A stretch of 64,000 nucleotides of DNA from Gammaproteobacteria bacterium (lineage in GTDB: Bacteria; Pseudomonadota; Gammaproteobacteria; Enterobacterales; Alteromonadaceae). Below, one piece after another: positions 9,423 to 17,207 of the stretch. How positions within the stretch are numbered: position 1 is the first letter of the stretch; every line of letters starts with the position of its first letter. The stretch lies in contig JAAFAI010000004.1 of NCBI GenBank assembly GCA_018222405.1, forward strand, positions 227,999 to 291,998, written 5' to 3'. Below the pieces are notes generated by a model. It made no database searches. It worked only from the letters and a program-made list of their open reading frames with translations, and was not told the DNA's origin. The translations under genes were made by a program, and so were the position numbers.

Positions 9423-10336
9423 CGGGCGCCGCGGCCCAGCGCAGCCATTACTGAGCCGCCAATTACCATTACCGCTCCCAGAACAGCCAACGTACCTAAA
9501 GGTGGCTGTTCAAAGCTGCTGGGATAAATATACTCAGCAACAGCAACCGAGATAAAGGTAAATACCGGCGCGGTGGCAATCACTGCGCTTACCCGTGAGG
9601 CATACCATACGCGCATGGCTTCGGTGAAAGCCCCATAGGCCACAAAGGTATTTAAACAACAAAATAACAGCGCCCAACCTTGTACCGCGTTCATTTCGGT
9701 AATGGCCTGCAGATGCGTAAACGGCAGTAACATCATGCTGCCAATGATATATATGATAAGCGTGAGTTGCATAGCTGACATGGTTTTCATCAGCGACTTC
9801 TGGCACAGCGCGTAGCCAGCCCAGGTCACTGCAGCGATAATAACAAACACCACACCCAGGGTATCTTCGGTTTCTGAAGCAATAATCTGCGGCAAGCGTT
9901 GATTAAAAAACAAACCAAGCCCGAGCAGCAAAGATGACGCGCCCCACAGTTGCAAGCGGCTGAATTTCTCTTTGTACAGCACGATACCGCCAATCATAAG
10001 AGCGAATGGTGCCACCTGCATAAAAACCTGCACACTGCCAGGACTCAGATATTTAAGCCCAAGCACGTTAAAGACATAGTTGATCACCAGCATCATCGTG
10101 CAGGCGATGGTCAGAATAATAACGGCTTTAGGATAGCGTAAGAAATTAGGAATGTGACGACGATAAAACAACCAACCGCCCACCAGGATGGCAGCTGCTA
10201 CAAACCGATAAAGGGTAATGGTCTGACTGTCCATAACCTGCAGGCAGATCTTAAGAAACAGGGGTAAAATTCCCCACAGCACTGCGGTAACCAAAGACAA
10301 ACAAAAGCCATATAGCGGCCGGTAACTACTTTCCAA
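9419..10336 (-). CDS. EamA/DMT-family inner-membrane transporter
   Basis: 305 residues with about ten hydrophobic helices in two repeated halves, as in EamA (RhaT/YdcZ-like) exporters. Motifs such as AVLWGILPLFLK in the first helix and PVFTFISVAVAEYI in the second half are typical. Substrate unknown. The frame begins with TTG immediately after the TAG stop of the DUF6279 gene and in the same frame, with no clear ribosome site of its own. Translation therefore probably depends on reinitiation or readthrough from upstream. Confidence 0.85.
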   Translation of the reverse strand: MESSYRPLYGFCLSLVTAVLWGILPLFLKICLQVMDSQTITLYRFVAAAILVGGWLFYRRHIPNFLRYPKAVIILTIACTMMLVINYVFNVLGLKYLSPGSVQVFMQVAPFALMIGGIVLYKEKFSRLQLWGASSLLLGLGLFFNQRLPQIIASETEDTLGVVFVIIAAVTWAGYALCQKSLMKTMSAMQLTLIIYIIGSMMLLPFTHLQAITEMNAVQGWALLFCCLNTFVAYGAFTEAMRVWYASRVSAVIATAPVFTFISVAVAEYIYPSSFEQPPLGTLAVLGAVMVIGGSVMAALGRGAR

Positions 10337-11185
10337 CTAATCATTACTCATGAGGTATTCAAAGTCCTCAATCATATCGTCAATCTTACTGATTAGCTTC
10401 CTTTTTTGCTTTTTATCCAGGGTATAGAACAATTCTTCAGCCATTTTGGCATAGATTCGGGTGTTGTCATTTCGCAGCTTCATAAAGGCTTCACTGCGAA
10501 ATTTATCAGGATGGGTCATCAGCGCGACAAAGTCTTCCTTAAACGTTGGATTAGCCGCGCGATTGTCAATCATTTCCCGGGCCGCCTGCTGGAAATCCTG
10601 CCGATAAGTCAGCCACAATGCGCGGGTACTGGTAAACTGTGACGCATAACCTTTAACAATGGCTTTCTGACTGGCATTGAGGCGACCGATGAACTCGCTG
10701 ACGCCCTCTTCCATATCGTCCAGACGTTCTTCGGCCTGCTCTTCAGGTGACAACTCCTTAAACTCGTCCAGCGACTCACGGATGTCATCATTCTCTTCGT
10801 GTAGCTCTGCAAACAGCGAATTCACCTGCTCGTCGGTTAACTCAGCGGCCATGTCTGCCAGCTCCGGGCTAACGCGATCGCGCAGTCGCTCCCAGTGTTG
10901 ACGACTGTCGAGCAGATGCCCCTCAATTTGTGCTGCGCTGAGTTCTTCGCTGTCTAGGTCCGCTTTCAGGCTTTTAAGGTGTTCGATGTACTTCCCAAGC
11001 TCTTCATTGCGATGCCAGCTTTGCCAGTCGGCAAAATATTCATCAAACAATGCTTCCTGATTATCCGATAGTGATACGTAATCATCGATATACCAATGAA
11101 TTAACCAATCCAGATTATTGTAGGTAAACTTTGTCGAACATCCGCCTAAAAAAATGATGATCGCAATCAACAAACCTTTTTTCAT
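10337..11185 (-). CDS. DUF6279 family lipoprotein
   Basis: 282 residues. The signal peptide MKKGLLIAIIIFLGGCS has lipobox LGGC. The mature part is highly charged and helical, with the DUF6279 opening YNNLDWLIHWYIDDYV and Asp/Glu-rich stretches. It is probably a periplasmic or outer-membrane lipoprotein of unknown role. The ATG at 11185 is preferred over the GTG two codons upstream because AGGAAG lies 5 nt before the ATG and would be too close to the GTG. Its stop directly abuts the EamA frame. Confidence 0.85.
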   Translation of the reverse strand: MKKGLLIAIIIFLGGCSTKFTYNNLDWLIHWYIDDYVSLSDNQEALFDEYFADWQSWHRNEELGKYIEHLKSLKADLDSEELSAAQIEGHLLDSRQHWERLRDRVSPELADMAAELTDEQVNSLFAELHEENDDIRESLDEFKELSPEEQAEERLDDMEEGVSEFIGRLNASQKAIVKGYASQFTSTRALWLTYRQDFQQAAREMIDNRAANPTFKEDFVALMTHPDKFRSEAFMKLRNDNTRIYAKMAEELFYTLDKKQKRKLISKIDDMIEDFEYLMSND

Positions 11186-11417
11186 TGTCACTTCCTGTCA
11201 ATTTACACTTGGCACGCGTGGCTATACCTGACAATCTATCAATACGTGCTGATGGCTGTTCCCGATCGCCGGGCTTTGTATTGCAGCCCTCTGCCACCAA
11301 TCTGACTGTGATTTTACGTGGTATAACAACATAATACTCATACTTGGACTGCATAAGCGATGACAAATTCCCCCTGGGTTATTGGTGTATTTGTATCAAA
11401 TTGTAAAGGAACGCTTT

Positions 11418-12434
11418 ATGACCAATAAAAGAATTGCGGTACTGACCTCCGGCGGCGATGCACCGGGGATGAACGCCTGTATTCGGGCGGTTGTAGTAGC
11501 CAGTGAAGGCGCAGGACATACTGTGATTGGCTTTGAGCACGGCTTTAATGGCCTGCTGGCCGCTAACTGGCGTAAGCTCGACAGTAAAAAAGTGCACAAT
11601 ATTATTCAGCGCGGCGGTACCATTTTGCGTAGTGCTCGCTGCAAGGAATTCAAACAGGACGTCTCAGCCAAACTGGCCGCTAAACATCTGGATGAGCTTG
11701 CCATTGATGCCCTGCTGGTGATTGGTGGTGACGGTTCTTTTCATGGCGCTAAACACCTGAGTAACTTCTGGGACGGACAGGTTATTGGCCTGCCCGGCAC
11801 CATAGATAATGACATTTATGGCACCGACGCCACCATCGGGTATTACACGGCCATCGAAACGGCCATGGATTCGATTGATAAGGTCAGGGATACCGCCGAT
11901 GCCTTTGAGCGTATTTTTCTGGTTGAGGTAATGGGCCGTCATGCCGGATTTTTGGGTGCCAGTGCCGCGCTCTCCGGAGCGGCAAACTACGTGATATTAC
12001 CCGAACTGTTCACCGACACAGAAACCACGCTCAAGGATATTCATCAGCAACTCTCTATACACCGCCAGCGCTATGGGCATGAGAGTTTTATTATTGTGTT
12101 AACCGAAAACCTGTGGCCTGAGGGTATTGCCGAATTAGGCGTGCAGTTGGAAGAGCTGACCGGCGGTGAAGTCCGTCCGGTGATCCTTGGCCATATTCAA
12201 CGAGGCGGTTCTCCGGTGAGTCAGGATCGAATGCTGGCAACGTTACTGGGGGTAAGCGCGGTACGCTGTGTGGAACAAAACAAAACCGGCATTATGGTTG
12301 GTATGCAAAACAACAAGCCGGTAGAAGTTGAGCTGAGCCAAACCTGGGAAAATCGTAAGGAGCTTGGCGACACTCTGACACAAACCATGGTAACCATGCT
12401 CAATGAACGCCATAACTGGGGTATGACAACCTGA
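11418..12434 (+). CDS. pfkA: ATP-dependent 6-phosphofructokinase
   Basis: Phosphorylates fructose-6-phosphate in glycolysis. 338 residues, close to bacterial PfkA. Visible are SGGDAPGMNA (11-20), the nucleotide motif GGDGS (103-107), the catalytic motif GLPGTIDND (124-132) and VEVMGRHAG. GGDGS together with PGTIDND (Gly, not the Lys of PPi enzymes) points to ATP as donor. The start is the ATG after AAAGGA; an in-frame extension upstream to 11382 has no ribosome site. No obvious terminator follows. The DNA beyond the stop marks the start of the accessory patch. Confidence 0.95.
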   Translation: MTNKRIAVLTSGGDAPGMNACIRAVVVASEGAGHTVIGFEHGFNGLLAANWRKLDSKKVHNIIQRGGTILRSARCKEFKQDVSAKLAAKHLDELAIDALLVIGGDGSFHGAKHLSNFWDGQVIGLPGTIDNDIYGTDATIGYYTAIETAMDSIDKVRDTADAFERIFLVEVMGRHAGFLGASAALSGAANYVILPELFTDTETTLKDIHQQLSIHRQRYGHESFIIVLTENLWPEGIAELGVQLEELTGGEVRPVILGHIQRGGSPVSQDRMLATLLGVSAVRCVEQNKTGIMVGMQNNKPVEVELSQTWENRKELGDTLTQTMVTMLNERHNWGMTT

Positions 12435-13025
12435 ATAAGACGCCTATTTTCTAAAAAAAGTGGCTTTGCGTTCCCCTGGAAAAGAGAGATCTATTGATAT
12501 CGAAGGAAGAACAAATTTTGCGCCCTTCTTCAGTGTTGTCATCGTCACTGGCATACATAGCAAACTAGAAAAAGCATCATGGAAGAGGGTTCAGTCGATG
12601 CGGGACAGGAGTGACGAATAACCGAAATCCCAACTATCGCGGAAACTGCACATAGTTCGAGTATTACAGTTTCATACTGAAAACGTCTCTTATTGGTCAG
12701 AAGCGGACATTAACGAGGTGACTGCCCAAGGGCCGCTTTGTACGCGGGCTGTGTGAAAATTCATTTGTTACCGATGCCCTTGTGAATGCTCTGCACCGTA
12801 AGTCTGGGTTCTATAATAATTTTGAATGAGCGTTGTCGCAATTCTTAGTATGTCAATGCAGATATCAGTCCTTTAACGCTCATGATATTCATCATTCTTT
12901 TGAAGTTCTAAGCCAGGACTACGTTATTGCCAACTTTTTTTCGATACCTCAGAGCGGGTAACATCACGGAACAGCCTAACGCAAGCCTATGCTCTGCCAT
13001 AGGTTTGCAAGATAAAGGCCTTTCC
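12435..13025. other. 591-bp non-coding stretch at the left edge of the accessory patch
   Basis: No gene is supported; the short frame at 12927-13115 overlaps the 3' end of the ATPase gene antisense. The stretch lacks the codon-like texture of its neighbours. It contains a hairpin next to a GTTAGGC core at 12974-13020, listed separately. There is no clear terminator for pfkA. Confidence 0.4.
12974..13020 (-). other. Candidate degenerate attC (integron recombination) site
   Basis: On the minus strand an 11-bp near-perfect hairpin (GCAAACCTATG/CATAGGCTTGC, 6-nt loop) is directly followed by GTTAGGC, an exact match to the integron core consensus GTTRRRY. The opposite arm (GCCTTTA) only partly matches RYYYAAC. 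It begins 6 nt after the stop of the AFG1-like gene, where a cassette attC would sit. The imperfect outer arm makes this tentative. Confidence 0.3.
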
Positions 13026-14507
13026 TCATTGCCGTCCCCATTCCTTTCCACCCATTTCTACCAACCGGGACGCGGCTCGTCGAAAGGAAAAGGCGAGATC
13101 ATTGGCGGACGATAATTGTGCCAGTGACACGCCAATTCGACCCGTCGCCGACCACTCATAATATTCCCCCTTTTTGGTGCGAATCATGGTCGTCGCAAAG
13201 GAACTCGAGTTCCCCCCCTTCTCACTGACAATCAATTCTCCATCTTCATCACTGCTTTCGACTTGCGCTTCAAAATCAACAAACAATTCGTCGAGCGGGA
13301 CTTGTGCCGCCAGCACCAAGCGGGTGCGAGACTCATAACACGCGTCAATGAGGGTCACGAAGCGTCGCGCTTCGTCGAGCTGATTGGCGTCCAGTTGGGG
13401 GACACGTTCCATGATGATGACCGGAAATCGGTCGCAGAGGGAAATATAATCAGCCGCGCCGAGCGGTTGGTAGCACAACTCGGCAAAGTCAAACCAAGCG
13501 CACCTGTCATTCAATCGGGCGACCTTGACGGAGCGACCAAAGAGTACTTGAATATCCTCGGCCTCAGTTCCGGATGCAGTGCCACCAAATATTTCTTCCA
13601 ACTGCGCCTGCATGTTGTTTTTACTATTAATATCGCCATGGACTTCCTTGTTTGACCAAAAATAGGATTGACCATCGGCTCGAGTTAAGAGCCGATAATC
13701 CTTGGGAGAGTCCTCCATGGAAATAATGTCGAACGTGTGCTTTAGCATGTCTATGAATGGCAAAAAGAGGGAGCGGTTAATGCCTCCCTCATACAAGGTA
13801 TCGGGGGAGCGATTTGAGGTAGCCACCACCACGACATTCCAATCTAATAGTAATGAGAACAGTCGCTTCAAAATCATGGCATCGGCAACGTCTGTTACTT
13901 GAAATTCATCGAAACAGAGGAGTTGGGCTTCTTGTGCCAATTGTTGCGCAATGATGGGAATCGCATCACCTCGTGGGTGTTTCTGTTTGTAGACAAAGAT
14001 TCGATGATGGACGTCTAGCATGAATTCATGAAAGTGGACGCGGCGTTTGGTAATTTTTGCGTGTTTGAGGCTGTGGCTGCCATTATTACAGCAAGAATCA
14101 TCATCAGGAATATTAACCGACGCGTAAAAGAGGTCCATCAGAAAGCTCTTACCGACCCCGACGGGTCCATGAATGTACAAGCCTCGCGGTGGTGGACCAA
14201 AAGACCACAAATGGAACTTCTTTCGAAGAAATGACTGGGCGGATGCTAAGGGCCGCGCTAATGACAGTGAACCGCGGCTTGTACAACTGCTCTCTATCGG
14301 TTCTTCGATGCGCACCGGTACTGGTGGGAGCGAGGCAAGAGACACGTACAGGGCATCGAATTTTGCCGCCAGAGCGACTTGCGCGTCCTCTCGTTGCACC
14401 TCCCCCGCATTTATCTTACGTTCATACGCAGCGGTCACCGGGCCTGTGAGGATGGACTGCCGAGCGACGCGATGCTTTGCTGTCATATTCTTCATCACAG
14501 CCTTCAT
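13026..14507 (-). CDS. AFG1-type (AFG1/LACE1/ZapE) AAA+ ATPase, eukaryote-like
   Basis: 493 residues. Walker A GPVGVGKS (114-121), Walker B LLCFDEF (196-202), ATSN sensor (229-232), candidate arginine finger in NRSLFLPF (244-251). The order PRGLYIHGPVG, VHFHEFMLDVH, FDEFQVTDVADAMILKRLF and LCYQPLGAADY defines the AFG1/ZapE family: mitochondrial protein quality control in eukaryotes, division-linked ZapE in bacteria. It is over 100 residues longer than typical ZapE. Its C-terminus (EWSATGRIGVSL, 451-462, then FSFRRAASRLVEM) resembles plant and stramenopile AFG1. There are no introns. AGGA precedes the ATG. It sits in an accessory patch, so transfer from a eukaryote is plausible. Confidence 0.85.
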   Translation of the reverse strand: MKAVMKNMTAKHRVARQSILTGPVTAAYERKINAGEVQREDAQVALAAKFDALYVSLASLPPVPVRIEEPIESSCTSRGSLSLARPLASAQSFLRKKFHLWSFGPPPRGLYIHGPVGVGKSFLMDLFYASVNIPDDDSCCNNGSHSLKHAKITKRRVHFHEFMLDVHHRIFVYKQKHPRGDAIPIIAQQLAQEAQLLCFDEFQVTDVADAMILKRLFSLLLDWNVVVVATSNRSPDTLYEGGINRSLFLPFIDMLKHTFDIISMEDSPKDYRLLTRADGQSYFWSNKEVHGDINSKNNMQAQLEEIFGGTASGTEAEDIQVLFGRSVKVARLNDRCAWFDFAELCYQPLGAADYISLCDRFPVIIMERVPQLDANQLDEARRFVTLIDACYESRTRLVLAAQVPLDELFVDFEAQVESSDEDGELIVSEKGGNSSSFATTMIRTKKGEYYEWSATGRIGVSLAQLSSANDLAFSFRRAASRLVEMGGKEWGRQ

Positions 14508-14847
14508 TATGGTCCTAATGGGTTTTCAACATGTTGATATAGTACGAAAGATTTCTGTATGGGTATCAAATGAATTTGTATTAGAGACTGAAGTTTCCAA
14601 GACAAGCGTCTCTTAAAGATGTGCAAACCTACTCTAAATGTTGTTTTTCTTCGTTGTTGGCCTAATTCGACCGCTATTTGTCGAATTTAGCCTCTCAAAA
14701 TAATCTGTGCGGTTCAGATGTACGTGAAGCGGACAGTCGAAATGCTTTCCTATGAAAACACAGATCATGGATTTTCAGGGAAAACGGGTGTTACTATGAA
14801 GTCTCAGTATTTAGCTGTTAGGTTTATGAAGTGCGCCGGGGAAGTAA
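14508..14847. other. 340-bp divergent non-coding stretch in the accessory patch
   Basis: Lies between the divergent AFG1-like and methyltransferase genes. It has an imperfect 13-bp inverted repeat at 14659-14692, and GTTAGGT at 14817-14823, which fits the integron core GTTRRRY but lacks a matching partner arm. No gene is supported. Confidence 0.4.
14659..14692. repeat. Imperfect 13-bp inverted repeat
   Basis: GGCCTAATTCGAC and GTCGAATTTAGCC around an 8-nt loop, with two mismatched positions. The outer ends (GGCCTAA/TTTAGCC) resemble decayed integron core sites, but the match is not exact. No T-run follows. Confidence 0.35.
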
Positions 14848-15645
14848 ATGAACCTTTTGCAAGAATATGAAAAACAACAGAATTGGAGGGGATGGGAACG
14901 TTACCTTCAGTTTATACCAATGAGCCAAAACGACTCGGTTGTTGATCTTGGTTGCTCCGTTGGTGATGTGTCCCGAATTTTTTCACTCCGCGTAAAAGAT
15001 GTCTTAGGAATAGATATCAATCAGGAATTCATTGATTTCTGTGAATCGAACAAAAGCAGCAATGAAACATTTATATGCACTGATTTTCTAAATCTTGACA
15101 GCTTGTCTGTAAAACCGATTAACGGAATATGGAGCAGCTATTCTCTTTCATATCTTCGTGACCCACTCAACTTTTTAATCTCAACACATTCGTTAATGAA
15201 GCATGGTGGCTGGATTGCATTGCTCGATGTTTCCTGCTTTATCTCCGGAAATCTTGAAAAGAATAGTAAGTATTACGAAAGAGTAAGACGCTTTGAACTT
15301 GAATCATACAAATCCGGCATTTATGACTTCAATTTTGGTGCAAAAATTCAAGGCTTGTTGCAAAGTGCTGGATTCGAAATAGTACATATTGACAATGATG
15401 TTACCGATCCTGAACTAAATTTCTCTGGTGCGGCACCTAAGGAAATTATTGAAGGTTGGGCTGCAAGGCTAAGTAGAATGCAAAGGTTAAAAGCAGAGTT
15501 GGAAACAGAATACGCTGATTTTTGTCAAGAGCTACTTTCTAGCCTTTGCTCTGACCAGCACGAAAAACGAGGAAATGTAAGATTCGTCGTAGCTAAAAAA
15601 TCTAACAAATCAATGCAACCGACTGCTTACGCTGCGGCTGATTGA
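14848..15645 (+). CDS. Class I SAM-dependent methyltransferase (integron-cassette gene)
   Basis: 265 residues. Motif I VVDLGCSVGD (31-40) and acidic D55 (LGIDINQEF) mark a class I SAM fold. Then comes WSSYSLSYLRDPLNFL, typical of small-molecule methyltransferases. Substrate unknown. GGGGAAG precedes the ATG. The gene is visibly AT-richer than its neighbours. The last 15 codons (SNKSMQPTAYAAAD) are read from inside an attC site, a common feature of cassette-borne genes. The likely origin is therefore an integron gene cassette, although no integrase is in the window. Confidence 0.85.
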   Translation: MNLLQEYEKQQNWRGWERYLQFIPMSQNDSVVDLGCSVGDVSRIFSLRVKDVLGIDINQEFIDFCESNKSSNETFICTDFLNLDSLSVKPINGIWSSYSLSYLRDPLNFLISTHSLMKHGGWIALLDVSCFISGNLEKNSKYYERVRRFELESYKSGIYDFNFGAKIQGLLQSAGFEIVHIDNDVTDPELNFSGAAPKEIIEGWAARLSRMQRLKAELETEYADFCQELLSSLCSDQHEKRGNVRFVVAKKSNKSMQPTAYAAAD

Positions 15646-15655
15646 AGCGTTATGT
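15602..15655 (+). other. Integron attC site (59-base element)
   Basis: The left arm CTAACAAATCAATGCAACCG pairs imperfectly with the right arm CGGCTGATTGAAGCGTTATG: TAAC/GTTA, TCAAT/ATTGA and CCG/CGG are paired, with mismatched bases and a central loop, the usual attC architecture. It is about 54 bp long, the usual size for short environmental attC sites. It overlaps the methyltransferase 3' end and is followed 19 nt later by the next gene's start. Confidence 0.75.
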
Positions 15656-15673
15656 AGCAGGGAGAGAGTTACC

Positions 15674-16084
15674 GTGAAACACGAGCAATCAGGCAGGGTC
15701 TTCGAGGTTTTCGTTGGGCTGCTTTCCACTTTTACTTGTGGAGCCTTGCTATTTTGGTCTGCCGTAGAGCTCTTTGACAAGCCGTACTCGATAAAGCTTG
15801 CGATCGGAGTTGGAACTTTAATTCTCTTGGCGTTTTGGCTAGCTAAGGTAGGCTACCGTCTACTCCTAAATCGACCAAGTAAAAGTGGTTTAATTTCCTC
15901 GTTTGGTACGCTCAAGCTTTTGAGTTTAATTGTGGGCGTGACTTCTTTCTTGATTTGTATTTTGTCAGTTTTGCGTTTAGACATACTGAGTGTTATGTCC
16001 CATTTATCTGTTTCGGCTTTGTGTTTCGCCACTTGGCAACTTGCAAAGTCAAAGCAACGCGAGCAAGAGCAACATACAAGCTAA
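15674..16084 (+). CDS. Hypothetical membrane protein (probable cassette gene)
   Basis: 136 residues with about four transmembrane helices (around 10-28, 38-58, 75-98 and 102-122) and a charged C-terminal tail (KSKQREQEQHTS). GTG start after GGGAGAGAG. Its start lies 19 nt past an attC site, as expected for the next gene in a cassette array. No recognised family. A palindrome, but no clear attC, follows its stop. Confidence 0.65.
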   Translation: MKHEQSGRVFEVFVGLLSTFTCGALLFWSAVELFDKPYSIKLAIGVGTLILLAFWLAKVGYRLLLNRPSKSGLISSFGTLKLLSLIVGVTSFLICILSVLRLDILSVMSHLSVSALCFATWQLAKSKQREQEQHTS

Positions 16085-16379
16085 GTTAGCAAGTTGCCGC
16101 GATCGGCAAGGTAAGCGATAGGCGCCCCTAATTAGAGTCTTGAAGGTCAGCTCTTGTCTTTAGCTGCCCATTAAAGATGACTAACGATTTCCGCTACTCG
16201 CTCATAGCCGTATTGAGTAGTATAAATCTATATTTCTCAGAATGGTGCTGGGCTAGTCTCTAACCTCTACAGGCAAAGCTCTACCACTAATTCTAACCAC
16301 GTACTGTAGTCCATGCTTTAGGGCTAAAAAAAGACGGCGCTTAATGCGCCGCCTTGTTTTAGTATGTAATTGGTTAAGC
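16085..16379. other. 295-bp stretch at the right edge of the accessory patch
   Basis: No gene. It starts with a hairpin TTGCCG/CGGCAA at 16094-16109 just past the membrane-protein stop (no T-run, no good integron core) and ends with the terminator of the LytTR gene. The boundary between accessory DNA and core lies within this segment. Confidence 0.45.
16326..16360 (-). terminator. Terminator after the LytTR response regulator
   Basis: Stem GACGGCGC/GCGCCGCC (one G-T-type pair) with loop TTAAT, a run of seven A on the left and TTGTTTT on the right, so it can work in both directions. It lies 20 nt past the LytTR stop. Confidence 0.8.
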
Positions 16380-17207
16380 TTACATCTTCATGGCCGCTTT
16401 CACCTTATCACGGTGACTGCGACTCACTTTTAGCTCGGTATCGTTATTCAGGATCAGGTGATACTCACCGCTAATGTGACTCACCAGTTTTTTCACATAA
16501 CGAATGTTAGCGATAGCTGAGCGGTGAACACGCACAAACAACTGCGGGTTTAATTCCTGCTCTAATTCTTTCATGGTTTTACGCATAATATGCATACCAT
16601 CCAGGGCGTGGACGCACATGTAATCACCAGCTGCATCAATCCACTGAATATCAGATACATTGACCCGGGTAACTTCTGAGCCGTCTTTAATCGCCAATAC
16701 ATCCGGGTAAGGATTCGTTTCTACGGCTTCACCACTGGCAAGCTTACGTAAAATTTCTTCGCAATCGTCGCCGGTTAATTCAGCCACCAGATTGACCAGC
16801 TTTCTGGACTGCTCATCCTGGTTCTGGGTGGCAAAGTATTCGCGAACTTTCTTAATGGCAGCACTCAGGCGTTCATCATCGGCTGGTTTCAGCAAATAAT
16901 CGAGGGCGTGGACATCAAAAGCCTTAATGGCGTAGCTGTCGTAGGCGGTAACAAAGATAATCATCGGGATGGGCTGTTTCAGCTCTTTGAGCTTGTTGAT
17001 TACCTGAAAACCATTTAATCCGGGCATTTGAATATCGAGAAAGACCAGATCCGGACGATGCTGAGAAATCATACTGACTGCGTCCAGACCATTCTGACAT
17101 TCAGCAACCACTTCTACATCATCGAACTTTTCCAGGCGTAAGCGTAAGCCACTGCGGGCCAGAGGCTCATCGTCGACGATAAGAGTTTTAATTTTTTGCT
17201 GACTCAT
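16380..17207 (-). CDS. LytTR-family response regulator
   Basis: 275 residues. A receiver (5-125) with D12/D13, phospho-acceptor D58 (FLDIQMPG), T87 and K107 (LLKP) joins a LytTR DNA-binding domain (about 165-275) with KDGSEVTRVNVSDIQWIDAAGDY, ending in SRSHRDKVKAAMKM. It is the partner of the kinase just upstream: the kinase TAA is followed directly by this gene's ATG, so the two are co-transcribed and probably translationally coupled. Target genes cannot be told from sequence; pairs like this (YehU/YehT, LytS/LytR) sense nutrients or envelope state. Confidence 0.92.
   Translation of the reverse strand: MSQQKIKTLIVDDEPLARSGLRLRLEKFDDVEVVAECQNGLDAVSMISQHRPDLVFLDIQMPGLNGFQVINKLKELKQPIPMIIFVTAYDSYAIKAFDVHALDYLLKPADDERLSAAIKKVREYFATQNQDEQSRKLVNLVAELTGDDCEEILRKLASGEAVETNPYPDVLAIKDGSEVTRVNVSDIQWIDAAGDYMCVHALDGMHIMRKTMKELEQELNPQLFVRVHRSAIANIRYVKKLVSHISGEYHLILNNDTELKVSRSHRDKVKAAMKM

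Noticed and set aside
13263..13655. 130-codon plus-strand frame in the AFG1-like gene
   Set aside because: Fully antisense to the ATPase domain with its Walker motifs.
14173..14616. 147-codon plus-strand frame
   Set aside because: Overlaps the ATPase N-terminus antisense; low-complexity translation and no homology.
14817..14823. GTTAGGT considered alone as proof of an integron boundary
   Set aside because: A 7-bp degenerate match is expected by chance about once per kilobase and there is no partner arm; used only as weak support.
16094..16109. Hairpin TTGCCG/CGGCAA after the cassette membrane protein, considered as a second attC
   Set aside because: No GTTRRRY core next to it, so the attC call is not justified; reported only as a hairpin.
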